NCBI GenBank assembly: GCA_951812715.1 | Contig: OX638323.1 | Location: forward strand, 930,001 to 994,000 | Direction of reading: 5' to 3' | Source of the DNA: an uncultured Pseudohongiella sp. | GTDB lineage: Bacteria; Pseudomonadota; Gammaproteobacteria; Pseudomonadales; Pseudohongiellaceae | DNA length: 64,000 bases | In this document: piece by piece, positions 54,737-63,549 of the stretch | How the letters are laid out: each line of letters starts with the position of its first letter | Numbering within the stretch: the first letter of the stretch is position 1 | Notes under the pieces: model-generated | Databases searched by the model: none | What the model was told of the DNA's origin: nothing | The model's input: only the letters and a program-made list of their open reading frames with translations | Made by a program: the position numbers and the translations under genes

Positions 54737-54840
54737 TGTGCCTGGATGTATGGCGATTGCGAGACCGAAATGCGGAGAAAGAGGCAATGTAGGAGTATCA
54801 TGCAGGAATCGCATGGAAGAGACCTTTGGGAGAAAAGGCC

Positions 54841-55092
54841 ATGACAGACCATTCCGAATTGCTTCGGCGGATCTCCGCCCGGCCGGATGTATTCGGTGGC
54901 AAACCGATCATTCGCGATATGCGAATTTCCGTCGAATTGATCCTGAGCCTGCTTGCACAAGGCGTAAGCGACGGAGAAATTCTGGAAGATTTTCCCGGAT
55001 TGGAAGCAGACGATATCCGAGCCTGCAATGCCTATGCGCGTGCGGTAATTGCCAACGATAGCTTATCGGCGGTCAAGATCGCCGAGTCATGA
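54841..55092 (+). CDS. DUF433 antitoxin-like protein
   Basis: The 83-residue protein has the DUF433 motif RPDVFGGKPIIRDMRISVELIL and a winged-helix-like body, FPGLEADDIRACNAYA. DUF433 proteins are antitoxins of DUF5615 PIN-like toxins, encoded directly downstream with an ATGA overlap. ATG 54841 has GGAGA/AAGG before it. Confidence 0.9.
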   Translation: MTDHSELLRRISARPDVFGGKPIIRDMRISVELILSLLAQGVSDGEILEDFPGLEADDIRACNAYARAVIANDSLSAVKIAES

Positions 55093-55448
55093 GATTTCTC
55101 GTCGATGCATGCGCCGGCAAAAGGCTGTCGGACTGGTTACGAAAGTCTGGTCATGACGTCCTCGATGCGTGGGAACTCGGCCATGATCCAGGCGATCAGG
55201 CATTGCTTGAACGCGCGGAATCCGAAAACCGCATCTTGGTTACCATCGACACGGACTTTGGTGAGTTGATATTCCTCAATGAAATCAAGCACAACGGCCT
55301 GGTCCGTCTACCTGATGTTCCCGCGGCAAAGCGCATTGCGCTGATGGCCGAACTACTGGAAAGGCATCAGCAAGCACTCGCTACGGGATCACTCATCACC
55401 ATCAGAAACGACCGCATCAGGATTTCTGTGGGCTCGGTTTCGCATTAG
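55089..55448 (+). CDS. DUF5615 PIN-like toxin
   Basis: The 119-residue protein has N-terminal FLVDACAGKRLSDWLRKSGHDV and RILVTIDTDFGELIF, with the conserved Asp residues of Mut7-C/PIN-like nucleases. Predicted RNase toxin, neutralised by the DUF433 protein. ATG overlaps the antitoxin stop. The locus looks intact. Confidence 0.9.
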   Translation: MRFLVDACAGKRLSDWLRKSGHDVLDAWELGHDPGDQALLERAESENRILVTIDTDFGELIFLNEIKHNGLVRLPDVPAAKRIALMAELLERHQQALATGSLITIRNDRIRISVGSVSH

Positions 55449-55472
55449 TTGGTTCTTGTCAACGGGATAATC

Positions 55473-55694
55473 ATGAAAACCATGGCGGCAACAGAATTCA
55501 AGGCAAGGTGTTTGCGAGTGATAAAACAGGTGAATTCTGATCGCGAGCCGGTGACAATTACGAATCGTGGCCGACCGGTGGCTGTGCGGTCTCCGGCGCC
55601 AAAAGCGGACGGCAGGCCGCTGATTGGCGCGCTGCGAGGTTCGGTATCGGGCTTTGATGATCCTTTCAGTCCTGCGGTGGAGCTGTCCGACTGA
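55473..55694 (+). CDS. Phd/YefM-type antitoxin, orphan
   Basis: The 73-residue protein begins MAATEFKARCLRVIKQVN and has the Phd/YefM DNA-binding fold motif EPVTITNRGRPVAVRSP. ATG 55473. No PIN or RelE partner follows (next is a CoA transferase gene), so it is solitary or helps regulate the DUF433/DUF5615 pair, whose toxin gene ends 24 bp upstream. Confidence 0.85.
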   Translation: MKTMAATEFKARCLRVIKQVNSDREPVTITNRGRPVAVRSPAPKADGRPLIGALRGSVSGFDDPFSPAVELSD

Positions 55695-55740
55695 ACAGCG
55701 CAGGCCGATTCAACTCTAATCCAACAAGGAACCGACTGAA

Positions 55741-56925
55741 ATGAGCAAGATTTTGCAAGGCATTCGTGTACTCGATTTCGGGCGTTATATCGCCGGGCCG
55801 TTTTGCGCCACCCTGCTCGGGGATATGGGCGCGGAGGTAATTCGCATCGAAAAGGTCGATGGCTCGGAGGATCGATTCCTGTCGCCGGTGACCGAGCAGG
55901 GAGATGGCGCGCTGTTCTTGCAGATCGCGCGCAATAAACTTTCCTTGACTTTGAATCCGATGAAGCCGGAAGGCCGTGAAATCGTGAAGAAGCTCGTGGC
56001 TACAGCCGATGTTGTCGTCGCTAATCTGCCGCCGGATACCTTGCAGGCCATGGGACTCGACTACGACAGTCTCACCGCGATCAAGCCCGACATCATCCTG
56101 ACCATGATCTCCGCGTTCGGCCAGGGCGGCCCTTACGCCAACCGGGTCGGTTTCGACGGGCTTGGCCAGGCCATGTCCGGCAGCATGTATCTCACCGGCA
56201 CGCCGGAGCAGCCGGTGCGCGCCTGGGCGCCATACATCGATTTCGGCACCGCCAGTCTGTCGGCTTTCGGCACGATGGCGGCGTTGTACGAAAGAGCGAA
56301 AACCGGCAAGGGCCAGATTGTCGAGGGCTCGCTATTCAATACTGGCCTGACGATGATGAACGGCACCCTGATCGAACAGCATGCGATCGAGCGAGACCGC
56401 GTCGCCAGCCTGAATCGCGCCCAGACAGCGGCGCCGGCGGATACGTTCCGCACCAAGGACGGCTGGGTGCTGGTGCAATCCATCGGCGGTCCGCTGTTCA
56501 AGCGCTGGGCCGATCTCATGGGCGAGGATCACTGGCTCGACGACCCGCGCTTCAAGGACGACATTTCCCGCGGCGATAACGGCGAAATCATCAGCGAACG
56601 GCTGGCGCGCTGGTGCGCTGAACGCACCAGCGAGGAAGTGCTGGCAGCAATGGAAGAAGCGCGCTTGCCAGCGGGACCGGTACTGTCGCCGCGGGAAGTG
56701 CTCGAAGATCCTCACATCGCCGCGCGGGGCATTTTCCAGGCGACGGACTATCCCGGTCTGGTCCGGCCCGCGCCCTTGATGAAAACCCCGGTAGAGCTGT
56801 CGGAAACACCTGGCGAGATTCGCGGCCGGCCACCGACACTCGGCGAACACACGGACCAGGTCATGCAGGAACTCGGCTATATCGAGGAAGAAATCCATTC
56901 ATTGCGAGCGAAGCGAGTCATATAG
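55741..56925 (+). CDS. CaiB/BaiF family (class III) CoA transferase
   Basis: Moves CoA between carboxylic acids through an aspartyl-CoA intermediate. Typical N-terminus GIRVLDFGRYIAGPFCATLLGDMGAEVIRIE, catalytic Asp in APYIDFGTASLSAFG, and C-terminal TPGEIRGRPPTLGEHTDQVM. 394 residues. ATG 55741. No acyl-CoA partner enzyme lies beside it, so substrate is unknown. A strong hairpin follows. Confidence 0.94.
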   Translation: MSKILQGIRVLDFGRYIAGPFCATLLGDMGAEVIRIEKVDGSEDRFLSPVTEQGDGALFLQIARNKLSLTLNPMKPEGREIVKKLVATADVVVANLPPDTLQAMGLDYDSLTAIKPDIILTMISAFGQGGPYANRVGFDGLGQAMSGSMYLTGTPEQPVRAWAPYIDFGTASLSAFGTMAALYERAKTGKGQIVEGSLFNTGLTMMNGTLIEQHAIERDRVASLNRAQTAAPADTFRTKDGWVLVQSIGGPLFKRWADLMGEDHWLDDPRFKDDISRGDNGEIISERLARWCAERTSEEVLAAMEEARLPAGPVLSPREVLEDPHIAARGIFQATDYPGLVRPAPLMKTPVELSETPGEIRGRPPTLGEHTDQVMQELGYIEEEIHSLRAKRVI

Positions 56926-56957
56926 CAGGCGGATAGCCTAGCCCGAATATTGCAGGA

Positions 56958-56980
56958 GTGCGCCGGATTTTCCGGCGCAC
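56958..56980 (+). terminator. Hairpin terminator candidate after the CoA transferase gene
   Basis: Perfect 10-bp stem with arms GTGCGCCGGA and TCCGGCGCAC and loop TTT, 32 bp after the stop. Downstream CCTGGTTCTCTC is only weakly T-rich. The stretch 56981-57277 holds no gene that could be supported. Confidence 0.6.
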
Positions 56981-57277
56981 CCTGGTTCTCTCGCCTCGCG
57001 CCCTCCTGGATGGTTTGATTGGCGGCGACTTTTGCTTACCGCGCCTTTTCCGGCGTGTTTTCTTAGCGTTTTTTCGAAGAACGGCGCCGTTTCACGAGTT
57101 CGGGGCGAGTCGGCCCCCGGGCGATGCCCGTCCGGGATGCGGACTTGCGCCGAAGCGTGCTTATCCGGGCTGCAGCCGGGCGGCGGCGGTGTGGAACAGC
57201 GCCTGATGGGGACACGAGCTGGACAGCAGCAGTCGCGCTCTCCGGGAGTTGCGTAGCACGACGGCGCTGCGGACGAT

Positions 57278-57590
57278 CATGGGACACCCATCCCCCAGTC
57301 ATTGAACACCACCACGGGGGACAGTCATGGGACACCCACCCCGGCTCAGCCATGGGACACCCATCGCACGGAAAGGGACACAGCCATGGGACACCCACCC
57401 CGGCTCAGCCATGGGACACCCATCGCACAAACACAGCCATGGGACACCCATCCCGGCTCAGCCATGGGACACCCATCGCACGGAAAGCGATCATGGGACA
57501 CCCATCCCCCAGTCATGGAACACCACCACGGGGGACAGCCATGGGACACCCACCCCGGCTCAGCCATGGGACACCCATCGCACGGAAAGT
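57278..57590. repeat. Family B repeat array (ten copies of CATGGGACACCCA)
   Basis: Ten copies of the core in about 310 bp, alternating tails CCCCGGCTCAGC, CGCACGGAAAG and CCCCCAGTCATG, giving a higher-order order that itself repeats: 57278-57380 and 57490-57590 are nearly the same. Core pairs as CATGGG-ACA-CCCATG. It lies just before the aminotransferase gene. Spacers are too short and repetitive for a CRISPR. Confidence 0.92.
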
Positions 57591-57683
57591 GAACAAGACG
57601 ACCCTGCCGTGTAGACTACGCAAGACGTGTCGGTGTTGGGTCGAACCCGACACTCGCTAGATTTGGAGAATACGGAACCAACC

Positions 57684-58937
57684 ATGAAGAAAACTCAAAC
57701 ACGCCGCGAATTCCTGCAAACCACCGGCGCCCTGACGCTCGGCGGCGCCGGCATGACCGCCGCCGAAGCGCAGCAGCAACTCGCCGCGCGCGGGCAAGAT
57801 GAATCCTATTGGGACATGGTGCGCGCCCAGTTCTCGTTCACAGACGATGCCGTACCCATGAACGCGGCCAATCTCTGTCCGTCTTTCCGCGCGGTGGCGG
57901 AAAACGTGTCCTTGCTCACCGCCGACATAGACCGCGACTGTTCTTTCAATAACCGCGGCAAGTTCGGCGACTTGCTGGAACAGGCCCGTTCCCGCGTCGC
58001 AGCGCAATTGAATGTCTCGGCGGATGAGATCGCGCTGGTGCGCAACACTTCCGAAGCCAACAACATCATCATAGGCGGACTGCCCTTGCAGACCGGCGAC
58101 GATGTGCTGATCTGGGATCAGAACCACCCTACGAATAACGTCGCCTGGGAAGTGCGTGCGGCTCGCTACGGGCTGCGGGTACGCAAGGTGGCGACGCCGG
58201 AGAGTCCGCAAGCGGCGCGGGAACTGATCGACGCCTTCGCGGATGAATTTCGCGACAACACCAGGGTACTGGCGATTACCCACGTCTCCAACGTCAGCGG
58301 CATCAAGTTGCCGGTGAAGGAACTGACGCGCCGCGCCCATGAACGCGGCATTCACGTGCATCTCGACGGCGCCCAGACCTGGGGCGCCATGGCCGTGGAC
58401 CTGCGCGACCTCGATGTCGATTCTTACAGCGCCAGCGCTCACAAATGGTACATGGGGCCGAAGGAAACAGGCTTGCTATATGTCCAGGAATCGCTCATCG
58501 GCGAAATATGGCCATCCGTCGTCGCACCGGGCTGGGGCAACGATCCACAGACCACGTTAACGGGAGCGCGCAAGTTCGAGTCTTTGGGCCAGCGCGACGA
58601 CGCGGCGCTAGCCGGGCTCGGCGTTACCGCGAACATTCACGATCTGATCGGGCCGAAGCGCATCGAACGGCGCATCGTGCATCTTGCACAGCGACTGAAG
58701 CGGGGCATCGCCGCCGCCGGGCTGGATCTGTTTACGCCGATGGCCCCCGAATTCAGCCACGGTGTATGCATAACGAAGCTGAATCCGGCCCGGCGCGGTG
58801 AGACGGTCAATCGTCTTTACGAAGAATACGGCATAGCCGGCGCCGCTACCGGCGGCCTGCGGCTATGTCCGACGATCTATAACACCGAAGCGCATATCGA
58901 CAAGGCGGTGGCGGCAGTAGCGGCTTTGCTGAGTTGA
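57684..58937 (+). CDS. Class V aminotransferase (PLP enzyme) with Tat signal
   Basis: The N-terminus TQTRREFLQTTGALTLGGAG is a twin-arginine signal. The fold-type I core has VRNTSEANNIII, HVHLDGAQTWGAM (the Asp that binds the PLP ring nitrogen) and PLP Lys in SASAHKWYMGPKETG. It resembles isopenicillin-N epimerase and cysteine desulfurase-like proteins. 417 residues. ATG 57684. Export folded with PLP fits Tat; substrate unknown. Confidence 0.9.
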   Translation: MKKTQTRREFLQTTGALTLGGAGMTAAEAQQQLAARGQDESYWDMVRAQFSFTDDAVPMNAANLCPSFRAVAENVSLLTADIDRDCSFNNRGKFGDLLEQARSRVAAQLNVSADEIALVRNTSEANNIIIGGLPLQTGDDVLIWDQNHPTNNVAWEVRAARYGLRVRKVATPESPQAARELIDAFADEFRDNTRVLAITHVSNVSGIKLPVKELTRRAHERGIHVHLDGAQTWGAMAVDLRDLDVDSYSASAHKWYMGPKETGLLYVQESLIGEIWPSVVAPGWGNDPQTTLTGARKFESLGQRDDAALAGLGVTANIHDLIGPKRIERRIVHLAQRLKRGIAAAGLDLFTPMAPEFSHGVCITKLNPARRGETVNRLYEEYGIAGAATGGLRLCPTIYNTEAHIDKAVAAVAALLS

Positions 58938-59570
58938 GTGTTTTCCTGGATGAACGAGTTTGCCGTCGAGGATGTGGTGGACAGTTACAACCGGCTCGCG
59001 GGCGAAATCGTGCCGGATTATGAGAATCTGGCATTTGAGGAAGTCCATCCCGCCGCGCTCGATCTGCTGCCGCCTGCTCCGGCCGCAATTCTGGATGTAG
59101 GGGCCGGGACCGGCCGTGACGCCGCCTGGCTTGCGCGGCATGATCATGAAGTCGTCGCAGTGGAGCCTTCACGCGAATTGCGCCTGGCGGGTCAGGAATT
59201 ACACGATTCGTCCGCGATTACATGGATCGATGATTGTCTGCCGGACTTAAGCCTGGTGTGCGAATCAGGGTCGGCATTCGACCTGATCTGGCTCAGCGCC
59301 ATGTGGATGCATGTGCCCCCCGATGATCGGGCTCGCGCATTTCGAACTCTGGCATCGCTGTTGAAACCCGACAGCAGCATGATGTTCAGCTTGCGGCTCG
59401 GGCCGTTGCCGCCGGAGCGGCCGATGGCGCCGGTCAGCGCCGACGAAATCAGGGAGTTGGCGCGCGAGCGAGGCCTGGAGGTTGTCCGCGCGTCGCATCA
59501 TGCGGATGCCGCCGGACGCCCGGAAATCTCCTGGGACATGGTGTTTGTCCGCGGAACACCTGCGAGGTAG
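58938..59570 (+). CDS. Class I SAM-dependent methyltransferase
   Basis: The 210-residue protein has motif I ILDVGAGTGRDAAWLARHD, acidic VVAVEPSREL and motif IV region FDLIWLSAMWMHV. Cytoplasmic. GTG 58938 directly abuts the aminotransferase stop; ATG 58950 is the alternative. Likely co-transcribed with the aminotransferase. Substrate not evident. Confidence 0.85.
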   Translation: MFSWMNEFAVEDVVDSYNRLAGEIVPDYENLAFEEVHPAALDLLPPAPAAILDVGAGTGRDAAWLARHDHEVVAVEPSRELRLAGQELHDSSAITWIDDCLPDLSLVCESGSAFDLIWLSAMWMHVPPDDRARAFRTLASLLKPDSSMMFSLRLGPLPPERPMAPVSADEIRELARERGLEVVRASHHADAAGRPEISWDMVFVRGTPAR

Positions 59571-59586
59571 AGCCGACACCCCCACC

Positions 59587-59626
59587 AAAATCGCTTCGCG
59601 ATTTTGACTCCCCCACGGGGGGAGTC
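59587..59626. terminator. Double hairpin between convergent genes
   Basis: Two adjoining perfect hairpins: AAAATCGC-TTC-GCGATTTT (59587-59605), and arms GACTCCCCC / GGGGGAGTC around ACG (59606-59626). They sit in the 74-bp gap between the convergent methyltransferase and epoxide hydrolase genes and could end transcription from both sides. The first also reads as A-tract/T-tract on either strand. Confidence 0.65.
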
Positions 59627-59644
59627 ACTTGTTGCTCGGCCGCG

Positions 59645-60718
59645 CTACAAGTCCAGATCTGCTAGAAATTCCAGCATTGCAGCGTTGGTCTCCGCGGGCG
59701 CTTCCTGCTGTACCCAATGGCCGATTTCGGGAATCAGCACCACGCCGCGCAGATCGTCGATTACACGGGACATCGTTGCGGTCAATTGTTCGACGGTGGC
59801 GCCGCCGATCACCAAGTCCCCGGCGCCGGCGATGAAAATCGTCGGCACGGTGACCCGATCGCTTTCGTATTCCAGGCTGATTTCCCAGTTGCGATGGAAG
59901 TTGCGGTAGTAGTTCACACCACCGCGAAATCCCGCCTGCTCCAACTGCCCCACGACATAGTCCAGATCTTCCTGGCTCAGCCAGTCGGGCAATCCGACCG
60001 GAGCGCCCAGGCGGCCGATCCAGCCACCTGCCGAACGCAATGGATCTGTGATGGTGGGCGCTTCGCGAGGAGATCTCGGCGACAGGTAGAGCCGGCTTAT
60101 CAAGCCGCGAGGGTCACTGTCATATTCCGCTTCAGCCGCGCCGCTTAACTCGTTGTGATAGAGGATGTAGAAAAAATTGTCGCCGAATGTTTCGCGCCAA
60201 CCATCCATCGGCGACCGCTGCGCCGTACCGCCGTAGGGTACGCTCATGGCGATGAGTCCATCGAATCGTTCGGGATAGCGCACGACCGCATGCCAGGCGA
60301 CGATAGCGCCCCAGTCGTGCCCCACCATGACCGCGGTGTCTTCGCCGAGGGCATCGACAATGCCGACCATATCGTCGGTCAGATCGATGATGTCGTAGTC
60401 GTCGAAATCGGGTGGCGCATCGGTTTCGCCGTAGCCGCGCATATCCGGCGCCACCGCGCGGTAGCCGGCATCGGCGAGCGCGGTCAGCTGATGCCGCCAG
60501 TTGTACCAGGATTCGGGCCAGCCATGCGCCAGCAGCACCAGCGGCCCGGTATCGCCCGCCTCGAAAATGCGCATGCGAATGCCGTTGCTTTCAATGAACC
60601 GGCTGGTAACGCCGTCCACAGGAGATTGCGAATTCATGTTGTCGTCTCCCTGTTGCGCCTGCAGGACACCGGCTGCCAACAGCAGCGCCAGAGCCATCAG
60701 CGGCAATAGTCTGGACAT
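59645..60718 (-). CDS. Alpha/beta hydrolase, epoxide hydrolase-like, exported
   Basis: Signal peptide (LLPLMALALLLAAGVLQAQ), then oxyanion-hole motif AHGWPESWYNWRHQL, nucleophile Asp in MVGHDWGAIVAWHAV, a lid domain with a probable Tyr, acid in FIAGAGDLVIGG and His in IPEIGHWVQQEAP. This is the epoxide hydrolase/dehalogenase layout. 357 residues. ATG 60718 (GAGGG upstream) begins the signal peptide and was chosen over the upstream codon at 60757. Confidence 0.9.
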   Translation of the reverse strand: MSRLLPLMALALLLAAGVLQAQQGDDNMNSQSPVDGVTSRFIESNGIRMRIFEAGDTGPLVLLAHGWPESWYNWRHQLTALADAGYRAVAPDMRGYGETDAPPDFDDYDIIDLTDDMVGIVDALGEDTAVMVGHDWGAIVAWHAVVRYPERFDGLIAMSVPYGGTAQRSPMDGWRETFGDNFFYILYHNELSGAAEAEYDSDPRGLISRLYLSPRSPREAPTITDPLRSAGGWIGRLGAPVGLPDWLSQEDLDYVVGQLEQAGFRGGVNYYRNFHRNWEISLEYESDRVTVPTIFIAGAGDLVIGGATVEQLTATMSRVIDDLRGVVLIPEIGHWVQQEAPAETNAAMLEFLADLDL

Positions 60719-60799
60719 GGGGGAACCCTCGGAAAAAACCGGGGGAAAGCCTAACACGGGCAGGGGAAAATTGTTCAGCCCATTATCAAGCCGGCCGCT

Positions 60800-61801
60800 T
60801 CACCAACGCGGGCGTGTGCTCACGTAGTCCGGGTCGTTCGTAAGCTGGGCGACGTCGCCGGTGGGAATGTGCAACGTGAAAATCTCCCAGTTGCCGGTTC
60901 GGTCCGATTCGAACAGCAGCCAGTCACCGTCCCTGGAAAACCAGGGATGACCGTCATTGGCCGGTGATTCCGTGAGCTTGACCGGTTCGGCATCGGGATC
61001 TTCCAGATCGAGCAGCACGATATCGTCGGTGCCGCCGCCTGTGGTCGAATTTGTCTGCCAGGCCACCAGATTGCCGTCTTGGGAAATCGTGGCGCGGCGG
61101 TCGCGGAGTTCCCAATCCGCCAGTATCCGGTGAGTCACTTCCCCGTCGTTTCCGAATTCCGAGAGAATGATGGCAATCGTTCTGCCTGCCTGTCCCGGAA
61201 CACGCTTTTCGCTTTGGAAGACAACCCTGTTCCGGGCGCTTGCGCCATTGCCGGCACTGGCGCCTTCTTCGACTGACTCGACTGGAACCAGCTCACCCCC
61301 GACCTCGGTAATCAACGAGCGTTCCAGGCCGCAGTCCCGGGCGTAAGTCAACGCCGCATCGTCCAGCGAAAGAGAAGCATGATGCAGGGAGCAGCTTGCC
61401 TGCTCACGCAGAACCGATCTTTCGCCAGTACGCAGGTCTTCCCTGTAAAGGCGGGCAACGCCTTCCCTGCCGACCTCGGCGTTGTCGAATTCGGCATAGA
61501 TCACGAAGCGGCCATCGCTGGTGACCGAAGGATGGTCAAGATGTCTCGCCGACGGCCCTGTCCCAGGATGCCGCAACAACTTCAGCATGCTGCCGTTCGC
61601 CTCCACTACCCAGATACTGGCCCCGCCATAAAATCCGGGAATATCCGGCGTAGCCGCATTTTCCCCGCCGGCATCGAAGCGCTGAAACACGACAGGATTG
61701 GCATACTCGTGTTCAGCGGTCGACACCGACTCCGGCAGGACAATCAACAGGCCCGCCAGCAAGACCGTACCGGAAATCGATTTCCGCATGACATTCACCA
61801 T
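60800..61801 (-). CDS. PD40/TolB-like beta-propeller protein, exported
   Basis: Signal peptide (SISGTVLLAGLLIVLPESVS) and TolB-type propeller blades: HPSVTSDGRFVIYAEFD, ISQDGNLVAWQTNST, HPWFSRDGDWLLFESDRTGNWEIFTLHIPTGD. 333 residues. Such proteins act as periplasmic binding scaffolds. ATG 61801 or 61789. Followed on the same strand by the epoxide hydrolase-like gene, 81 bp away. Confidence 0.8.
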   Translation of the reverse strand: MVNVMRKSISGTVLLAGLLIVLPESVSTAEHEYANPVVFQRFDAGGENAATPDIPGFYGGASIWVVEANGSMLKLLRHPGTGPSARHLDHPSVTSDGRFVIYAEFDNAEVGREGVARLYREDLRTGERSVLREQASCSLHHASLSLDDAALTYARDCGLERSLITEVGGELVPVESVEEGASAGNGASARNRVVFQSEKRVPGQAGRTIAIILSEFGNDGEVTHRILADWELRDRRATISQDGNLVAWQTNSTTGGGTDDIVLLDLEDPDAEPVKLTESPANDGHPWFSRDGDWLLFESDRTGNWEIFTLHIPTGDVAQLTNDPDYVSTRPRW

Positions 61802-61877
61802 TCTGAATGAACCAAGGCAATCCCTGAACGTGCGCCCTTGTCAAGAATACCGATGATCAACGGAATTCCTTACCGAA

Positions 61878-63401
61878 TCAATGTCCTGCTTGTACGAGCG
61901 ACCCCAGAAGTTTTGAAAATGGTTCTATCTCCTTATTCACACTAGCTTTTTCGAGCGCAGTCATATAGTCGTTTCTGCGTTCCAATGGGATTATCGTCCA
62001 AGGATATCCGCCGCTCGCAAGCATTGCATTCATCAAGAAGCGCCCCATGCGCCCGTTGCCGTCCATGTACGGGTGGATGTAGACGAAAACGAAGTGGCCA
62101 AGCACAGCGCGCGCCTTGGCGCTGGTTTCTTCCTTCAACAACTCGAAAAGCGCGGGCATTGCGTCGCGCACGGCTTCCTTGCTTGGCGGCACATGCCTGG
62201 AGCGGCGAATGAAAACTGGTCCATTGCGATAGCCGGCCAGGTCGGCGAGTTGGTGAATGCCCGCGCTCACGCCAGGCGCGAACATTTCCCGATACCAGTC
62301 GCCATGGTCGAAATCGACTGTTTCACCAGCATTTTGGCCCTCGAGTATCTTTTCAATACTGCCGCGCACCGACTGAAACGCTTGCCAGTATCCTCGGGCC
62401 GCCAGGGCGCTCAGACTGTCCCTGTCGTCAACACTCCGCGCGGGATTCCAGCCGCCGGAGCGAACGCGCTCAATCAGTTCCGTAGATACCTGATACCCCT
62501 CGATCGAGAGCGAGTGATAGGCGTCTTCGACATAGGAGTCTTCGACTTGCCGCAAATAGGTGGTGGTGGTGACTTTCCGATGTGGTGGAGCAGGAAAATT
62601 ATCGATGACCTCCGTTCTCATTTCGTTCCACATCAAGCGAATCCGGCCGACGCAGGGCGAAAGCTCACGCCGTGGAAACTTCACCAGAGACGGAAACTCG
62701 AACGGGTCCGCCTCTCTCACTTGATAGCCGGCCGCGCGCATGGATTGCAGAATATCGTCAGCGATGCGAAAGCGGCCTATGTTTCTGAATGCGCCGGCCA
62801 ACCTGCCTGCGACCGTTGCATGACCACCTTCCAGCAGTTGTGCCAACAATTCCGAGGCATCGGCGACTGCCGCCAACGCCGCTCTTGCATCGGTCGGATA
62901 TTGACGAAAGAATCGCTCTCCGCAAGCAACCAGGGCGGCGGGCAAACTGTAGATGCGCATGCCATCCTTTATGACGATTTTCCCCGGCTCCGGCAGGTTT
63001 GATCTGATATCGAGCAAAGAAGTGCCGTGCGGCAACAGAGTTATGTTGTTTCGGGCTTTCGCCGCTCGAACGAGCAATTGCCCCGGGACTGTCCAGTTAT
63101 CTGCGTGCAGCGAGACAGATTGCTCGGGGGACAGGCTCCAATCGTCTTTCTTTAGACGATTCAGATATGCGGAGCAAAACCGCCAGTAGGAGACGTACCA
63201 GGTCGTACTCTCTCCCTGGGTTTCATCGGGACTGGCGGATATGTACCAACCCTTGACGATTTTCTTGAGGAAACCGTTTTTCGCCAACCGTTGACGATGT
63301 GTGCGGGAAAGGTCTTTTGAACGGATGGCAATCAGACCACGTTCCTGCAACTTGCGCAGTTCATCGAGTGAGCTGGCCAATTTCTCAGCGGGTTTTACCA
63401 T
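61878..63401 (-). CDS. Fic family protein with AbiEi-like N-terminal winged helix
   Basis: The C-terminal half is a Fic AMP-transferase: active-site loop HPYMDGNGRMGRF fits HxFx(D/E)GNGRxxR, and SLSIEG ahead of it fits the inhibitory S/TxxxE(G/N) helix, so it would be a class II, self-inhibited Fic. The first 70 residues (LRKLQERGLIAIRSKDLSRT, GFLKKIVKGWYI) look like the winged helix of AbiEi antitoxins, and 70-200 like the AbiEi C-domain. 507 residues. ATG 63401. A phased repeat array lies upstream, suggesting autoregulation. Confidence 0.88.
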   Translation of the reverse strand: MVKPAEKLASSLDELRKLQERGLIAIRSKDLSRTHRQRLAKNGFLKKIVKGWYISASPDETQGESTTWYVSYWRFCSAYLNRLKKDDWSLSPEQSVSLHADNWTVPGQLLVRAAKARNNITLLPHGTSLLDIRSNLPEPGKIVIKDGMRIYSLPAALVACGERFFRQYPTDARAALAAVADASELLAQLLEGGHATVAGRLAGAFRNIGRFRIADDILQSMRAAGYQVREADPFEFPSLVKFPRRELSPCVGRIRLMWNEMRTEVIDNFPAPPHRKVTTTTYLRQVEDSYVEDAYHSLSIEGYQVSTELIERVRSGGWNPARSVDDRDSLSALAARGYWQAFQSVRGSIEKILEGQNAGETVDFDHGDWYREMFAPGVSAGIHQLADLAGYRNGPVFIRRSRHVPPSKEAVRDAMPALFELLKEETSAKARAVLGHFVFVYIHPYMDGNGRMGRFLMNAMLASGGYPWTIIPLERRNDYMTALEKASVNKEIEPFSKLLGSLVQAGH

Positions 63402-63411
63402 CGCGCTTCTC

Positions 63412-63524
63412 TTCGCTTTTGAGCTTGGGTAATTTTTCGCTCTTTGCGTCGCATTGTGATTCGCTTATTGCGTTGCGCCAAAATTCGCTTATTGCGTTGT
63501 ACCATGATTCGCTTTTTGTGTCGA
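63412..63524. promoter_or_regulatory. 24-bp-phased direct repeats upstream of the fic-like gene (probable operator array)
   Basis: TTCGCT recurs at 63412, 63436, 63460, 63484 and 63508, exactly 24 bp apart. The last four share TTCGCTNNTTGYGTYG (two are identical over 16 bases); the first is partial. Each full unit holds a CGC-N5-GCG dyad. The array is 10-125 bp upstream of the start codon, where a promoter and operator should lie. Binding by the AbiEi-like domain is inference. Confidence 0.75.
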
Positions 63525-63549
63525 ATCGCTATTGAATAGACAGGCAGGT

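Noticed and set aside
57278..57590. CRISPR array
   Set aside because: Core is only about 13 bp, spacers are short, irregular and repeated, and no cas genes are present.
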